DNA from: Microbacterium sp. USTB-Y | GTDB taxonomy: Bacteria > Actinomycetota > Actinomycetes > Actinomycetales > Microbacteriaceae | NCBI RefSeq assembly: GCF_023703415.1 | Contig: NZ_JAGMTU010000005.1 | Location: 186,001-250,000 of the forward strand | Length of the DNA: 64,000 nt | Reading direction: 5' to 3' | Shown: piece after piece, positions 1-7,135 of the stretch | Position numbering within the stretch: position 1 is the first letter of the stretch | Layout: the number at the start of each line of letters is the position of its first letter | The notes under the pieces: model-generated | What the model was told of the DNA's origin: nothing | Database searches by the model: none | The model's input: only the letters and a program-made list of their open reading frames with translations | Position numbers and translations under genes: made by a program

Positions 1-1185
1 GTGTGGATGAGCCACGGCGACCAGGTCGCCCAGGCGCCCGACGGGTTCCAGGTGCTGGCCTCGACGCCGGCCACCCCCGTGGCCGCGTTCGCGGACGAGG
101 AGCGCAAGCTCTACGGCGTGCAGTGGCACCCCGAGGTCAAGCACTCCGACCACGGCCAGGAGATCATCGAGAACTTCCTGCACAAGGGCGCGGGGCTCCC
201 CGCCGACTGGAACAGCGACAACGTCATCGCCGAGCAGGTCGAGCGGATCCGCGCGCAGGTCGGCGACGCCCGCGTGATCTCCGCGATGTCCGGCGGCGTC
301 GACTCCGCCGTGTCGACCGCGCTGGTGCACAAGGCCATCGGCGACCAGCTCACCGCGGTGTTCGTCGACCACGGTCTGCTGCGCAAGGGCGAGCGCGAGC
401 AGGTCGAGCGCGACTACGTCGCCTCGACCGGCGTGCGCCTCATCACGGTCGACGCGGCCGACACGTTCCTCGGCCACCTGGCCGGCGTGACGGATCCCGA
501 GACCAAGCGCAAGATCATCGGCCGCGAGTTCATCCGCACCTTCGAGCAGGTGCAGCGCGATCTCGTCGAGGAGGCGAAGGCCTCGGGCGAGAAGGTCCGG
601 TTCCTCGTGCAGGGCACTCTGTACCCCGACGTCGTCGAGTCCGGCGGCGGCGCCGGCACCGCGAACATCAAGTCGCACCACAACGTCGGCGGTCTCCCCG
701 ACGACCTCGACTTCGACCTCATCGAGCCGCTGCGCACCCTCTTCAAGGACGAGGTGCGCGCGATCGGCCGTGAGCTCGGGATCCCCGAGGCCATCGTCGG
801 CCGTCAGCCGTTCCCCGGCCCTGGCCTCGGCATCCGCATCATCGGCGAGGTCACCCGCGAGCGCCTCGACATCCTGCGCGAGGCCGATGCGATCGCCCGG
901 GAGGAGCTCACGCTCGCCGGCCTCGACCAGACCATCTGGCAGTGCCCGGTCGTGCTGCTCGCCGATGTGCGGTCGGTGGGCGTGCAGGGCGACGGCCGCA
1001 CCTACGGTCACCCGGTCGTGCTGCGCCCGGTGTCGTCCGAGGACGCGATGACCGCCGACTGGACCCGCCTGCCGTACGACGTGCTCGCGAAGATCTCGAA
1101 CCGCATCACGAACGAGGTGCGCGACGTCAACCGCGTGGTCCTCGACGTGACGTCGAAGCCGCCGGCAACCATCGAGTGGGAGTGA
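1..1185 (+). CDS. guaA: GMP synthase (glutamine-hydrolysing), 5'-truncated by window edge
   Basis: This is the carboxy-terminal 394 residues of GMP synthase, which converts XMP to GMP using glutamine and ATP in cytosolic purine synthesis. The first ~60 residues finish the class I glutamine amidotransferase domain; YGVQWHPEV (residues ~38-46) supplies the His and Glu of the catalytic triad. The ATP-pyrophosphatase domain follows, with the P-loop MSGGVDSA near residue 97. The C-terminal dimerisation domain ends in PATIEWE, the usual GuaA tail. The family is about 520 residues long, so roughly 130 residues and the true start lie upstream of the window. The stop codon is inside an 11-bp hairpin. 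Identity is clear; only the N-terminus is missing. Confidence 0.97.
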   Translation: MWMSHGDQVAQAPDGFQVLASTPATPVAAFADEERKLYGVQWHPEVKHSDHGQEIIENFLHKGAGLPADWNSDNVIAEQVERIRAQVGDARVISAMSGGVDSAVSTALVHKAIGDQLTAVFVDHGLLRKGEREQVERDYVASTGVRLITVDAADTFLGHLAGVTDPETKRKIIGREFIRTFEQVQRDLVEEAKASGEKVRFLVQGTLYPDVVESGGGAGTANIKSHHNVGGLPDDLDFDLIEPLRTLFKDEVRAIGRELGIPEAIVGRQPFPGPGLGIRIIGEVTRERLDILREADAIAREELTLAGLDQTIWQCPVVLLADVRSVGVQGDGRTYGHPVVLRPVSSEDAMTADWTRLPYDVLAKISNRITNEVRDVNRVVLDVTSKPPATIEWE

Positions 1186-1204
1186 CGAAGGAGCTCCCAC
1201 TCGA
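1172..1204 (+). terminator. Hairpin spanning the guaA stop codon
   Basis: A perfect 11-bp inverted repeat (tcgagtgggag at 1172-1182, ctcccactcga at 1194-1204) with an 11-nt loop contains the guaA stop codon. There is no U-tract, so it may act as a transcript-end stabiliser rather than a classical terminator. Confidence 0.55.
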
Positions 1205-1240
1205 CGAAAGGCGCCGGTGGCACTCGGCCGCGCCAGCGGT

Positions 1241-1272
1241 CGAGTGGGAGTGACGAAGGAGCTCCCGCTTCG
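1241..1272. repeat. Second copy of the guaA-tail hairpin
   Basis: The 26 bases at 1241-1266 repeat 1173-1198 exactly, 68 bases downstream. The right arm (ctcccgcttcg) is diverged but still pairs with one G-U pair and one bulge. It looks like a partial tandem duplication of the gene end. Confidence 0.6.
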
Positions 1273-1279
1273 CCGCTGA

Positions 1280-1346
1280 TCCGTGAGACACCACTTTCCG
1301 CACGAGACACCACGCGTGTCGTGACGTCTCGTGCAGAAAGTGGTGT
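1280..1346. repeat. Palindromic intergenic repeat, copy A (upstream of ldh)
   Basis: Nested inverted repeats: acaccacttt (1288-1297) pairs with aaagtggtgt (1337-1346), and gcacgagac (1300-1308) pairs with gtctcgtgc (1326-1334). The block resembles 2350-2410 at the other end of ldh over ~60 aligned bases without gaps, roughly three quarters identical by eye. It is probably a REP-like dispersed element. Confidence 0.65.
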
Positions 1347-1404
1347 TTCGCTTTCTGCTGCGACCGAAGCTGTGCTCACCGGCCGGTGCGGGCAGGATGG
1401 AGTC

Positions 1405-2343
1405 ATGGCGAACGGACGCACGAAGCTGTCGGTGATCGGAGCGGGCGGGGTCGGGGTGGCGGTCGCGTATGCGGCCCTCATCCGGGGGAGCGCCTCGGAG
1501 GTCGCGCTCTACGACGTCGCGACGGAGAAGGTCGACGCCGAGGTGCTCGACCTCGCACACGGCACGCAGTTCACGGCATCGTCGGTGAGCGGCGGATCCG
1601 ATCTCTCCGTGGTCGACGGCAGTGACGTGATCGTCGTGACGGCCGGCGCGAAGCAGCAGCCGGGGCAGACCCGCATGGAGCTGGCCGGCACCAATGTGCG
1701 CATCCTGCAGGCCCTCATGCCCGCGCTCGTCGAGCGGGCCCCCGACGCGGTCTACATCATCGTCACGAACCCGGCCGATGTGATGACGGTCGTCGCGCAG
1801 CGGATCTCCGGGCTCCCGCCGCAGCGGGTGTTCGGATCCGGCACCGTGCTGGACACCTCGCGCCTGCGCTGGCGGATCGCCGAACGCGCGGGGGTGAGCA
1901 CCGCCAGCGTGCACGCCGACATCGTGGGCGAGCATGGCGACACCCAGTTCCCGCTCTGGTCGAACGCGACGATCGGGCCCGTCCCGATCCTGGACTGGCC
2001 CTCGGACGACCCGTTCACCCCGGCGGAGCTCGACCGCATCGCGATCGAGGTGCGCGATGCGGCGTATGCCGTGATCCGGGGCAAGGGCGCCACGAACCTC
2101 GCGATCGGGGTGAGCGCGGCCCGCATCGCCGAGGCCGTGCTGAACGACGAGCACGCCGTGCTCCCCGTCGCGACCGTGCTGGACGACGTGCACGGCATCA
2201 GCGGGGTCGCGCTCTCGGTGCCGTCGGTGGTGAGCTCCGCCGGGGCCGAAGCGCTCGGCGAGACGCCGATGACCGCCGACGAGGAGGCGAGGCTCGCGGC
2301 GTCGGCGGCGGCGATCCGCGCGGCGCTCGACGAGCTCGGCTGA
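1405..2343 (+). CDS. ldh: L-lactate dehydrogenase (NAD-dependent)
   Basis: A 312-residue cytosolic oxidoreductase that interconverts pyruvate and L-lactate with NADH. The N-terminal Rossmann motif is GAGGVGVAVAY (residues ~11-21). The substrate loop reads GAKQQPGQTRMEL, with Gln at the position that is Arg in malate dehydrogenases, so LDH is favoured over MDH. The catalytic His is in GEHGDTQFPLW and NPADVMT is the conserved substrate-side motif. Length is normal for the family. I chose the ATG at 1405 over the upstream in-frame GTG at 1321 because the latter begins inside the palindromic repeat, and because CAGGAT ends 6 bases before this ATG, consistent with a leaderless start. Confidence 0.87.
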   Translation: MANGRTKLSVIGAGGVGVAVAYAALIRGSASEVALYDVATEKVDAEVLDLAHGTQFTASSVSGGSDLSVVDGSDVIVVTAGAKQQPGQTRMELAGTNVRILQALMPALVERAPDAVYIIVTNPADVMTVVAQRISGLPPQRVFGSGTVLDTSRLRWRIAERAGVSTASVHADIVGEHGDTQFPLWSNATIGPVPILDWPSDDPFTPAELDRIAIEVRDAAYAVIRGKGATNLAIGVSAARIAEAVLNDEHAVLPVATVLDDVHGISGVALSVPSVVSSAGAEALGETPMTADEEARLAASAAAIRAALDELG

Positions 2344-2349
2344 CGTCGA

Positions 2350-2410
2350 TCCGCGAGAAACCCTTTCTCGCATGAGACGCCCCGTGTGCCGTGATGTCCC
2401 ATGCAGGATC
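2350..2410. repeat. Palindromic intergenic repeat, copy B (downstream of ldh)
   Basis: This block aligns without gaps to 1280-1340 (shared gatccgYgag, gcaYgagac, gtgYcgtga and tgcag segments) in the same orientation. The pairing arms are more degenerate than in copy A. The two copies bracket ldh. Confidence 0.55.
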
Positions 2411-2450
2411 CGGCCTCTCACGCGCCGGCCGCGCCGGCCCCTGGAACGGC

Positions 2451-3125
2451 TCAGCCCAGGTGCTTGAGGGCCTCGCGGCGGCTCAGCGGGGAGAGGCCGG
2501 GGTGCGCGTCGACGAAGGCCCGCACCCAGTCCGGATCCGCCCTGGCGTGGTCGCGCAGAGCCCAGCCGATCGCCTTGCGGATGAAGAACTCGCCGTCGCC
2601 GAGGTTCGCCTCGATCACGTCGGAGAGCAGGGCATGATCGACGCGGTCCTTGCGCTGCAGCTGGGCGATGATCGCCGCGCGGCGGATCCAGAAGTCCTCG
2701 TCGTCCGCCCACACGCGCAGCTCCACGGCCAGCTCGTCCGGGTGCGCGTCGAGCAGATCGGCGAGCCGGTGCGCGACTTCATCGACGTGGTCCCACCAGG
2801 CTCCGGTGCGGATCATCTCCTCGTGCACGTCGAGCAGGTCCAGCAGCCCGCGCAGGGGCCGCAGCGCCATCAGGGCCTGGGCGGCGTAGCGCTCCTCGCG
2901 GTACTCGGCCTCCCGCCACAGGTCGAGGGCCGCCTCCCGCAGCTCATCGACGTCGGCGACACCGCGCGCCGCCTGCGTGGCCAGCCGCCGCGTCTCCGGC
3001 ACGCGCACTCCGAGGAACGGCATGGCCGACTTCATGTAGGCCTGCTGGCCCGGTGCGAGAGCGGGATCCGCGGCCGCACGCAGGTTCTCGCGGATCTCGG
3101 CGGCCAGGCGGGAGGAGGACGTCAC
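2451..3125 (-). CDS. DNA alkylation repair protein, AlkD-like
   Basis: A 224-residue protein resembling the AlkC/AlkD family of HEAT-repeat DNA glycosylases that excise alkylated purines (N3/N7). The N-terminal signature MKSAMPFLGVRVPETRR (residues ~31-47) matches the family opening. The segment WADDEDFWIRRAAIIAQL (residues ~138-155) carries the Trp/Asp-containing helix that lines the lesion pocket in AlkD. Length agrees with AlkD (~235). It is monocistronic, convergent with ldh and divergent from the YCII gene. The ATG at 3125 has no strong Shine-Dalgarno sequence. Substrate range cannot be read from sequence. Confidence 0.85.
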   Translation of the reverse strand: MTSSSRLAAEIRENLRAAADPALAPGQQAYMKSAMPFLGVRVPETRRLATQAARGVADVDELREAALDLWREAEYREERYAAQALMALRPLRGLLDLLDVHEEMIRTGAWWDHVDEVAHRLADLLDAHPDELAVELRVWADDEDFWIRRAAIIAQLQRKDRVDHALLSDVIEANLGDGEFFIRKAIGWALRDHARADPDWVRAFVDAHPGLSPLSRREALKHLG

Positions 3126-3165
3126 ATCCGGAGTCTAGAAAAACTTCGAAGGAATCTCGACGAGC

Positions 3166-3195
3166 TGTCGATCCCGCGTCTTCTCGTTCGACGTC
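3166..3195 (+). promoter_or_regulatory. Candidate ECF42-type promoter
   Basis: TGTCGA (3166-3171) is followed after 17 bases by CGACGTC (3189-3195), about 50 bases before the YCII start. As I recall, ECF42 sigma factors use a TGTCGA -35 and a CGA/TC -10, so the sigma factor encoded downstream may drive its own operon. Confidence 0.55.
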
Positions 3196-3242
3196 TTGAG
3201 TGAGAGGGTCGAAGGACGACCCCCGATGAGGAGACAGACATC

Positions 3243-3668
3243 ATGAAGTTCATGCTGATCATGCGCGCGGACGAGCAGGGCGTGCGGGCGTACGAGGACA
3301 TGCCGTTCGAGCAGGTCATCGAGGCGATGGGCCGGTACAACGAGTCGATGATCAAGGCGGGCGTGCTGCTGGCCGGAGAGGGCCTCACCGACGCCGCGGA
3401 GGGTTTCGTCGTCGACTTCTCCGGCGAGGCGCCGCTGGTCACCGACGGCCCCTACGGCGAGACGAAGGAGCTGTTCAACGGCTTCTGGATCATCGAGACG
3501 TCCACGCGCGAGGAGGCGGCGGAGTGGGCCAAGCGTGCGCCGCTCGGACCGGGTGCGTTCCTCGAGGTGCGTCGCGTCACCGAGCTGGAGGACTTCCCGG
3601 CCGACAACGAGTGGATCCAGAAGGAGGCCGGCTGGCGCGAGGAGGCCGCCGCCCGCGCGGCCGAGTGA
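3243..3668 (+). CDS. YCII/DGPF-domain protein, partner of ECF42 sigma factor
   Basis: A 141-residue cytosolic protein of the YciI superfamily. It opens with MKFMLIMRAD, and the DGPYGETKELFNGFWII block (residues ~68-82) is the DGPF-type motif of YCII proteins that accompany ECF42 sigma factors. Biochemical function is unknown; the family has a ferredoxin-like dimeric fold. The start is supported by a gatgaggag Shine-Dalgarno (3227-3235). The stop overlaps a possible GTG start of the sigma gene, which implies co-transcription and coupling. A TGTCGA/CGAC promoter lies upstream. Confidence 0.88.
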   Translation: MKFMLIMRADEQGVRAYEDMPFEQVIEAMGRYNESMIKAGVLLAGEGLTDAAEGFVVDFSGEAPLVTDGPYGETKELFNGFWIIETSTREEAAEWAKRAPLGPGAFLEVRRVTELEDFPADNEWIQKEAGWREEAAARAAE

Positions 3669-3673
3669 CGGCG

Positions 3674-4948
3674 ATGGCCGGATCCGATTCCGCGGCGACG
3701 GCGGGCGCTGAGACAGAGCGCGCCGTCGCCGCGGTGTGGCGCATCGAGTCGGCGCGGATCATCGCCACGCTGACGCGTTTCACCGGGGACTTCGGCCTCG
3801 CCGAGGACCTCGCGCAGGATGCCCTGCTGGAGGCCCTCGCGCAGTGGCCGCGCGACGGGGTGCCCGCGAACCCCGCCGCCTGGCTGACGGCCGTGGCCAA
3901 GCGCCGCGCCATCGACGGGTGGCGGCGCAGGGAGCGCTTTGACGATCGCCTCGCCGTGATCGCGCACGATCTCGAGCGGGAGCAGGACGCCGCCCTGGAC
4001 GCCCCGCCCTGGGATCCCGACGCGATCGACGACGACGTGCTGCGACTGGTCTTCATCGCCTGCCACCCGGCGCTCTCGCGGGAGGCGCGCGTGGCCCTCA
4101 CCCTGCGCGTCGTCGGAGGTCTGAGCACGGAGCAGATCGCGCGCGCGTTCCTGGTGCCCACCGCCACCGTGCAGCAGCGCATCGTGCGGGCGAAGAAGAC
4201 GCTCTCGGTCGCCAGGGCTCCCTTCGAGGTGCCGGGGCGCGACGAGTTCCCTGCCCGGCTCGGAGCCGTGCTCGGCGTGCTCTACCTGGTCTTCAACGAG
4301 GCGCATGCGGCGACGGCGGGGGAGGACCTGCTCCGTCCGGATCTGGGACGCGAGGCGATCCGGCTCGCCCGGGTCCTGACCGCGCTGATGCCGGCCGAGC
4401 CGGACGTGCACGCGCTGCTCGCGCTCCTCGAGCTCACCGCCGCGCGCTTCCCGGCGCGCGTCGATGCGCACGGCGACCCGGTGCTGCTCGCCGACCAAGA
4501 CCGCCGTCTGTGGGACCGCGGTCGCATCGCGCGCGGACGCGCCGCCCTGGCCCGGGCGGACGCCTTCGGCCGCGGGCGCGGGGCGTACGCCCTGCAGGCG
4601 GCGATCGCCGAATGCCATGCCGTCGCGCCATCGGTCGAGGAGACCGACTGGGAGCGCATCGTGCTGCTGTACGAGGCGCTCGGGCGTCTCGCGCCCTCGC
4701 CGGTCGTGGAGCTCAACCGCGCCGCAGCCGTCGCGATGGCGACGGGCCCGGCGTCGGCGCTGCGGATCGTCGACGGGCTCGTCGCGGGCGGGGCCCTGCG
4801 CGGCTACCACCTGCTGCCGGCGACGCGCGGCGAGCTGCTGCTGCGCCTCGGACGGGCGGAGGAGGCGCGCTCGGAGTTCGCGGTCGCCGCCGCGCTGGCC
4901 GGCAACGACCGGGAGCGTGCGCTGCTCGAGCAGAAGGCCCGCGGCTGA
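3674..4948 (+). CDS. ECF42-group RNA polymerase sigma factor with TPR-like C-terminal domain
   Basis: A 424-residue sigma factor. Region 2 covers residues ~15-85 (FTGDFGLAEDLAQDALLEAL, then WLTAVAKRRAIDGWRR). Region 4 is near residues 140-180 (LTLRVVGGLSTEQIARAF, TATVQQRIVRAKKTL). A ~230-residue C-terminal extension contains VLGVLYLVFNEAHAA and APSPVVELNRAAAVAMA, typical of the helical TPR-like domain of ECF42 proteins. This domain replaces an anti-sigma factor in the group. A GTG at 3665 overlapping the YCII stop (gtga) is an alternative start adding three residues. The partner gene lies directly upstream. The inducing signal is not visible. Confidence 0.88.
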   Translation: MAGSDSAATAGAETERAVAAVWRIESARIIATLTRFTGDFGLAEDLAQDALLEALAQWPRDGVPANPAAWLTAVAKRRAIDGWRRRERFDDRLAVIAHDLEREQDAALDAPPWDPDAIDDDVLRLVFIACHPALSREARVALTLRVVGGLSTEQIARAFLVPTATVQQRIVRAKKTLSVARAPFEVPGRDEFPARLGAVLGVLYLVFNEAHAATAGEDLLRPDLGREAIRLARVLTALMPAEPDVHALLALLELTAARFPARVDAHGDPVLLADQDRRLWDRGRIARGRAALARADAFGRGRGAYALQAAIAECHAVAPSVEETDWERIVLLYEALGRLAPSPVVELNRAAAVAMATGPASALRIVDGLVAGGALRGYHLLPATRGELLLRLGRAEEARSEFAVAAALAGNDRERALLEQKARG

Positions 4949-4961
4949 CGGATCCAGCCCC

Positions 4962-5032
4962 GTTCTCGTCGGGACCGGGCTCCGGCCCCGACGAGAACGA
5001 CGAAGGCCGCCCTCCGAGGAGAGCGGCCTTCG
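4962..5032. terminator. Tandem bidirectional terminator hairpins
   Basis: Two hairpins sit between convergent genes: gttctcgtcggg (4962-4973) with cccgacgagaac (4987-4998), a perfect 12-bp stem; and cgaaggccgc (5001-5010) with gcggccttcg (5023-5032), a perfect 10-bp stem. They probably terminate both the sigma-factor operon and the Bax-inhibitor-like gene. Confidence 0.7.
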
Positions 5033-5049
5033 TGCGGATCAGAGCCGCG

Positions 5050-5973
5050 TCAATTGTTGCCGCGGGCGATCGCGATCATGCGCAGGATCTCGACGTAGAG
5101 CCAGACGACGGTGACCATGATGCCGAAGCCGCCGAGCCAGCCGTACTGACGCGGGGCGCCGTTGCGCACGCCCTGCTGGATCTGGTCGAAGTCCATGACC
5201 AGCGAGTACGCGGCGAGGAAGACGACGAGCACGCCGATGATCAGGCCGAGCGGGATGCCGGCGACCTTGGCGCTGTACAGGCCGAACATCTGGTTCGCCG
5301 GCAGCACGTGGAAGACCATCAGCACGACGTTGAGCAGCGAGAACAGCAGGTAGCCGAGCATCGCGATCATCACGATCTTGGTCATCTTCGCGGAGGCGCG
5401 GACCTTGCCGCTCGCGAACAGCGCGAGCGTGACGGCGACCACGGCCGCCGTGGCGAGGGTCGCCTGCAGCACGATGCCGGGCCAGAGCACCTCGAAGAAC
5501 GCCGAGATGCCTCCGATGAAGAGGCCCTCGAACGCGGCGTACGCGAAGATCAGCGCCGGGCGCACCTTCTTGCGCGAGGTGAAGCTGACGACCATCGCGA
5601 GCACGAAGCCGCCGAGCGCGCCCACGGCCCACGGCCAGATCGCGACGGCGGTCGGCGTGCGCGGCACGGCCGCCCCGCCGAGGGTGAAGAACCAGCCGAC
5701 CGCGGCGAAGACGAGCAGGATCCCGAACAGGCCCGCGGTCTTCCAGACCGTGTCCTCGACGGTCATCCGGTCGGTCTCGATGGCGCCGGCGGACGGCGCG
5801 GCATACATGCCCTCGAGGTTCGCGTTGACGGCGGCCTGCTGGGCCGCGGCGAGCTGCGTCGCGGGCGGCGGCGGCGCGTACTGGCCACCCGCCTGCGCGC
5901 CCCCGGGATAGGTCGCGACGGCGCGCGGATCCCGCTCCTTGAACGCCGGGTTGTTGAAGGCGAAGTTGCTCAT
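5050..5973 (-). CDS. Bax inhibitor-1/YccA-family integral membrane protein
   Basis: A 307-residue polytopic membrane protein. The first ~85 residues are soluble and rich in Pro, Gly, Gln and Ala. About seven hydrophobic segments follow from FGILLVFAAVGWFF to the C-terminus. The acidic MDFDQIQQGVRNG loop before the last segments is characteristic of the bacterial BI-1/YbhL group, some members of which leak calcium or protons. It appears monocistronic. The ATG at 5973 is preferred over the upstream one at 5985 because a gaggagtgagg ribosome-binding site precedes it and MSNFAFNNPAF is the usual N-terminus in actinobacterial homologues. The physiological role is unknown. Confidence 0.85.
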   Translation of the reverse strand: MSNFAFNNPAFKERDPRAVATYPGGAQAGGQYAPPPPATQLAAAQQAAVNANLEGMYAAPSAGAIETDRMTVEDTVWKTAGLFGILLVFAAVGWFFTLGGAAVPRTPTAVAIWPWAVGALGGFVLAMVVSFTSRKKVRPALIFAYAAFEGLFIGGISAFFEVLWPGIVLQATLATAAVVAVTLALFASGKVRASAKMTKIVMIAMLGYLLFSLLNVVLMVFHVLPANQMFGLYSAKVAGIPLGLIIGVLVVFLAAYSLVMDFDQIQQGVRNGAPRQYGWLGGFGIMVTVVWLYVEILRMIAIARGNN

Positions 5974-6048
5974 GGTCGGCCTCACTCCTCAGAAGTGGTG
6001 GTCATCTTCCCTCTACAGTACCGGCGGAACCCGTGAGGAGCACTGCCG

Positions 6049-6054
6049 TACGCT
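6049..6054 (+). promoter_or_regulatory. -10 element, leaderless GDPD transcript
   Basis: TACGCT ends 6 bases before the GTG at 6061 and no ribosome-binding site is present. Confidence 0.4.
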
Positions 6055-6060
6055 GAGAGC

Positions 6061-7083
6061 GTGACCCGACGGATCCCGCCCGACGTCTCGCCGACGGATC
6101 CGTCCGTCCGTCCGCTCCTGATCGGCCACCGCGGTGCTCCCGGTCATCGGCCGGAGCACACCGCATCGTCCTACCGTCTCGCCTTCGCGATGGGGGCGGA
6201 CGCCGTCGAACCCGACGTCGTCGCGACCGCCGACGGGGTACTGGTGATCCGTCACGAGAACGAGATCTCGGGCACCACCGACGTGGCCGACCATCCCGAG
6301 TTCGCGGATCGCCGCACGACGAAGCGCGTCGACGGGGAGCGTCTCACCGGGTGGTTCACCGAGGACTTCACCTGGGCCGAGCTCGCCACCCTGCGCTGTC
6401 GGGAGCGGATCCCCGCCCTGCGTCCCGGATCCGCGGAGTTCGACGGCACCGAGCCGATCCTGCGCCTGACCGACCTGCTGGCGCTCGTCGCCGAGGCCTC
6501 GGCCGAGCGCGGTCGCGAGCTCGGCATCGTGCTGGAGATCAAGCATGCGACCTTCTTCGCCCGGATCGGGCACGATCTCGCGGCACTGGTCGAGCGCGAC
6601 CTGCGCGCGGCCGGATGGGCGTCGGGGGAGCACCCGCTCTGGATCGAGTCGTTCGAGCAGACCGTCCTGGCGGAGCTGCGCGGGCGCGGCGTCCGCGGGA
6701 GGTTCGTGTACCTGCTGGAGGCGACCGGTGCGCCGGCGGATCTCGTCGCGCGGGACGGCGCCGACGCGCAGACCTATGCGGAGGCGCTCGCCCCGGAGGG
6801 GCTCGACCGGCTGGCCGGCGAGGTCGACGGCATCAGCGTGGACAAGGCGATCCTGCTGCGCGACCACGGAGCGGACCTGGTCCGGGCGGCGCACGCACGC
6901 GGGCTGGACGTGTTCACCTGGACCTGTCGTCCGGAGAACGCGTTCCTCGACCGCCGCTTCCGCCGGGGAGCGCGCAAGGCCGCGTTCGGCGACTACCGGG
7001 CGGAGTGGGAGTCGATCGCGGCGACCGGCGTGGACGGGGTCTTCGTCGACCATCCGGACCTGGGCGCCGCGGTGCTCCGCTGA
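6061..7083 (+). CDS. Glycerophosphodiester phosphodiesterase family protein
   Basis: A 340-residue TIM-barrel phosphodiesterase that should hydrolyse glycerophosphodiesters to glycerol-3-phosphate and an alcohol. Catalytic and metal motifs are visible: HRGAPGHRPEHT (residues ~23-34), EPDVVATADGVLVIRHE (residues ~50-66, with HEN in place of the common HD), and LEIKH (~159). No signal peptide is evident, so a cytosolic UgpQ-like role is more likely than a secreted one. The GTG start has a TACGCT -10 six bases upstream. It ends 52 bases before pcrA and is separately promoted. Confidence 0.87.
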   Translation: MTRRIPPDVSPTDPSVRPLLIGHRGAPGHRPEHTASSYRLAFAMGADAVEPDVVATADGVLVIRHENEISGTTDVADHPEFADRRTTKRVDGERLTGWFTEDFTWAELATLRCRERIPALRPGSAEFDGTEPILRLTDLLALVAEASAERGRELGIVLEIKHATFFARIGHDLAALVERDLRAAGWASGEHPLWIESFEQTVLAELRGRGVRGRFVYLLEATGAPADLVARDGADAQTYAEALAPEGLDRLAGEVDGISVDKAILLRDHGADLVRAAHARGLDVFTWTCRPENAFLDRRFRRGARKAAFGDYRAEWESIAATGVDGVFVDHPDLGAAVLR

Positions 7084-7120
7084 CGCCCTCCGCGCCGGAG
7101 TCGATGTCCGCTGCTCGACC

Positions 7121-7126
7121 TAGACT
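7121..7126 (+). promoter_or_regulatory. -10 element upstream of pcrA
   Basis: TAGACT lies 9 bases before the ATG at 7136, leaving room for at most a few leader bases and no Shine-Dalgarno. Confidence 0.5.
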
Positions 7127-7135
7127 GGGAAGGTC

